Below are positions 63,561 through 64,000 of a stretch of 64,000 bases of DNA, in pieces (position 1 is the first letter of the stretch; every line of letters begins with the position of its first letter). Under the pieces are notes generated by a model. That model saw nothing but the letters and a program-made list of their open reading frames with translations. It had not been told where the DNA came from and did not search any database. The stretch comes from Butyrivibrio hungatei DSM 14810 (GTDB lineage: Bacteria; Bacillota; Clostridia; Lachnospirales; Lachnospiraceae): contig NZ_FRDH01000003.1 in NCBI RefSeq assembly GCF_900143205.1, positions 248,001 through 312,000 of the forward strand. Direction: 5' to 3'. Made by a program: the position numbers and the translations under genes.

Positions 63561-64000
63561 TCAATCTTTTGCTACAAGATAGATCAGTTCAGACCTAAAA
63601 TCTCCGTTAAGTGATGGCATTACAAGTCCAACCTTCCTGATGGTAGCCCCCAAAGCTTCCACATCAGTTCCTTCTATCCTATATATTTTTTTATCATCAA
63701 GCCCCTTAACCTTAAGGATTCTATTAGTCGTGTTCGGTTTCGCCATAACCTGAACATAGGTTATAAGAGCTTTTTTCTTGTTCTTACTGATAACTCCATA
63801 GGCGTCAAATTCGTGGTTTCTCTGATATGACGCATAGCGGTAGTAATCTCCAGTTCTCACAAGCTCATTATACTTGTGATATTCTGCAACCTGCCTTGGA
63901 ATATCATCCCTATCTTCCTGAGGAATCTTGGTGATATCAAGTTCATATCCAAAGGTTCCTGCAAGAGCCACATCCCCTCTTGTCTTAAATGGCGTTGTTC
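63561..64000 (-). CDS. GH36 alpha-galactosidase (partial, 5' end outside window)
   Basis: Only the last 146 residues are visible; the frame continues past the right edge. TPFKTRGDVALAGTFGYELDIT is the conserved end of the GH36 barrel, followed by the C-terminal beta-sandwich ending at SELIYLVAKD. It would strip alpha-1,6-galactose from galactomannan oligosaccharides. It ends 31 bases before the LacI-type gene. Confidence 0.88.
   Translation of the reverse strand, partial: TTPFKTRGDVALAGTFGYELDITKIPQEDRDDIPRQVAEYHKYNELVRTGDYYRYASYQRNHEFDAYGVISKNKKKALITYVQVMAKPNTTNRILKVKGLDDKKIYRIEGTDVEALGATIRKVGLVMPSLNGDFRSELIYLVAKD

Overview
The window looks like chromosome from an anaerobic Gram-positive fibre degrader of the Lachnospiraceae, most likely Butyrivibrio or a near relative. 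This is inferred from moderate-to-low GC, gene families frequent in that group (DUF4317, DUF5688, SleB-type wall hydrolase, fused PurL), T-box control of trp genes, and two plant-polysaccharide loci of Firmicutes type (rhamnogalacturonan and beta-mannan). No taxonomic marker gene is present, so genus is an inference.

Left part (1-13.1 kb): a MarR-controlled heterodimeric ABC exporter (second subunit cut by the window edge), a trpDCFBA operon behind a tryptophan T-box leader, a divergent 938-residue iron-sulfur/FAD oxidoreductase, then a DUF4317 gene and a stand-alone CheC-like gene. 13.1-19.2 kb: a fructose PTS operon (DeoR regulator, 1-phosphofructokinase, IIABC) that also carries the general PTS genes ptsH and ptsI, preceded by five copies of a 7-bp motif phased at exactly 10 bp. 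19.2-28.3 kb: an unrecorded 52-residue small ORF, a zinc-ribbon membrane protein, glutamate dehydrogenase, an envelope operon (SH3 protein, Gfo/Idh oxidoreductase, wall hydrolase), tRNA-Arg(CCG), a DUF5688 gene, efp and an 80-residue ORF.

28.5-40.1 kb is a rhamnogalacturonan I locus resembling the Bacillus subtilis yes/lpl/yetA cluster: membrane-bound AraC-type regulator, two permeases, lipoprotein binding protein, YetA-like lyase, acetylesterase and PL11 lyase. The enzymes lack signal peptides, so degradation is intracellular after uptake. 40.3-49.9 kb is a purL-carA-carB-yesU-aroQ run in which a rhamnogalacturonan-associated yesU homologue sits among nucleotide and shikimate genes. 49.9-51.1 kb holds a TetR gene and a hypothetical gene.

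51.26-51.98 kb is an unexplained, highly symmetrical non-coding element: two large branched hairpins in opposite orientation, a 10-bp inverted pair, and inside these five exact-period 74-bp tandem repeats, each with a 37-nt hairpin. It is the strongest candidate here for something undescribed.

52.0-64.0 kb is a beta-mannan oligosaccharide locus: alpha-galactosidase (partial), LacI regulator, binding protein and two permeases, mannobiose 2-epimerase, two GH130 phosphorylases, an SGNH acetylesterase (CE17-like), and a GH1 beta-glycosidase fused to mannose-6-phosphate isomerase. Together these import acetylated, galactosylated manno-oligosaccharides, strip the side groups, phosphorolyse the backbone and send mannose to glycolysis. 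Neither ABC importer has its own ATPase here, so a shared MsmX-type ATPase elsewhere is expected.
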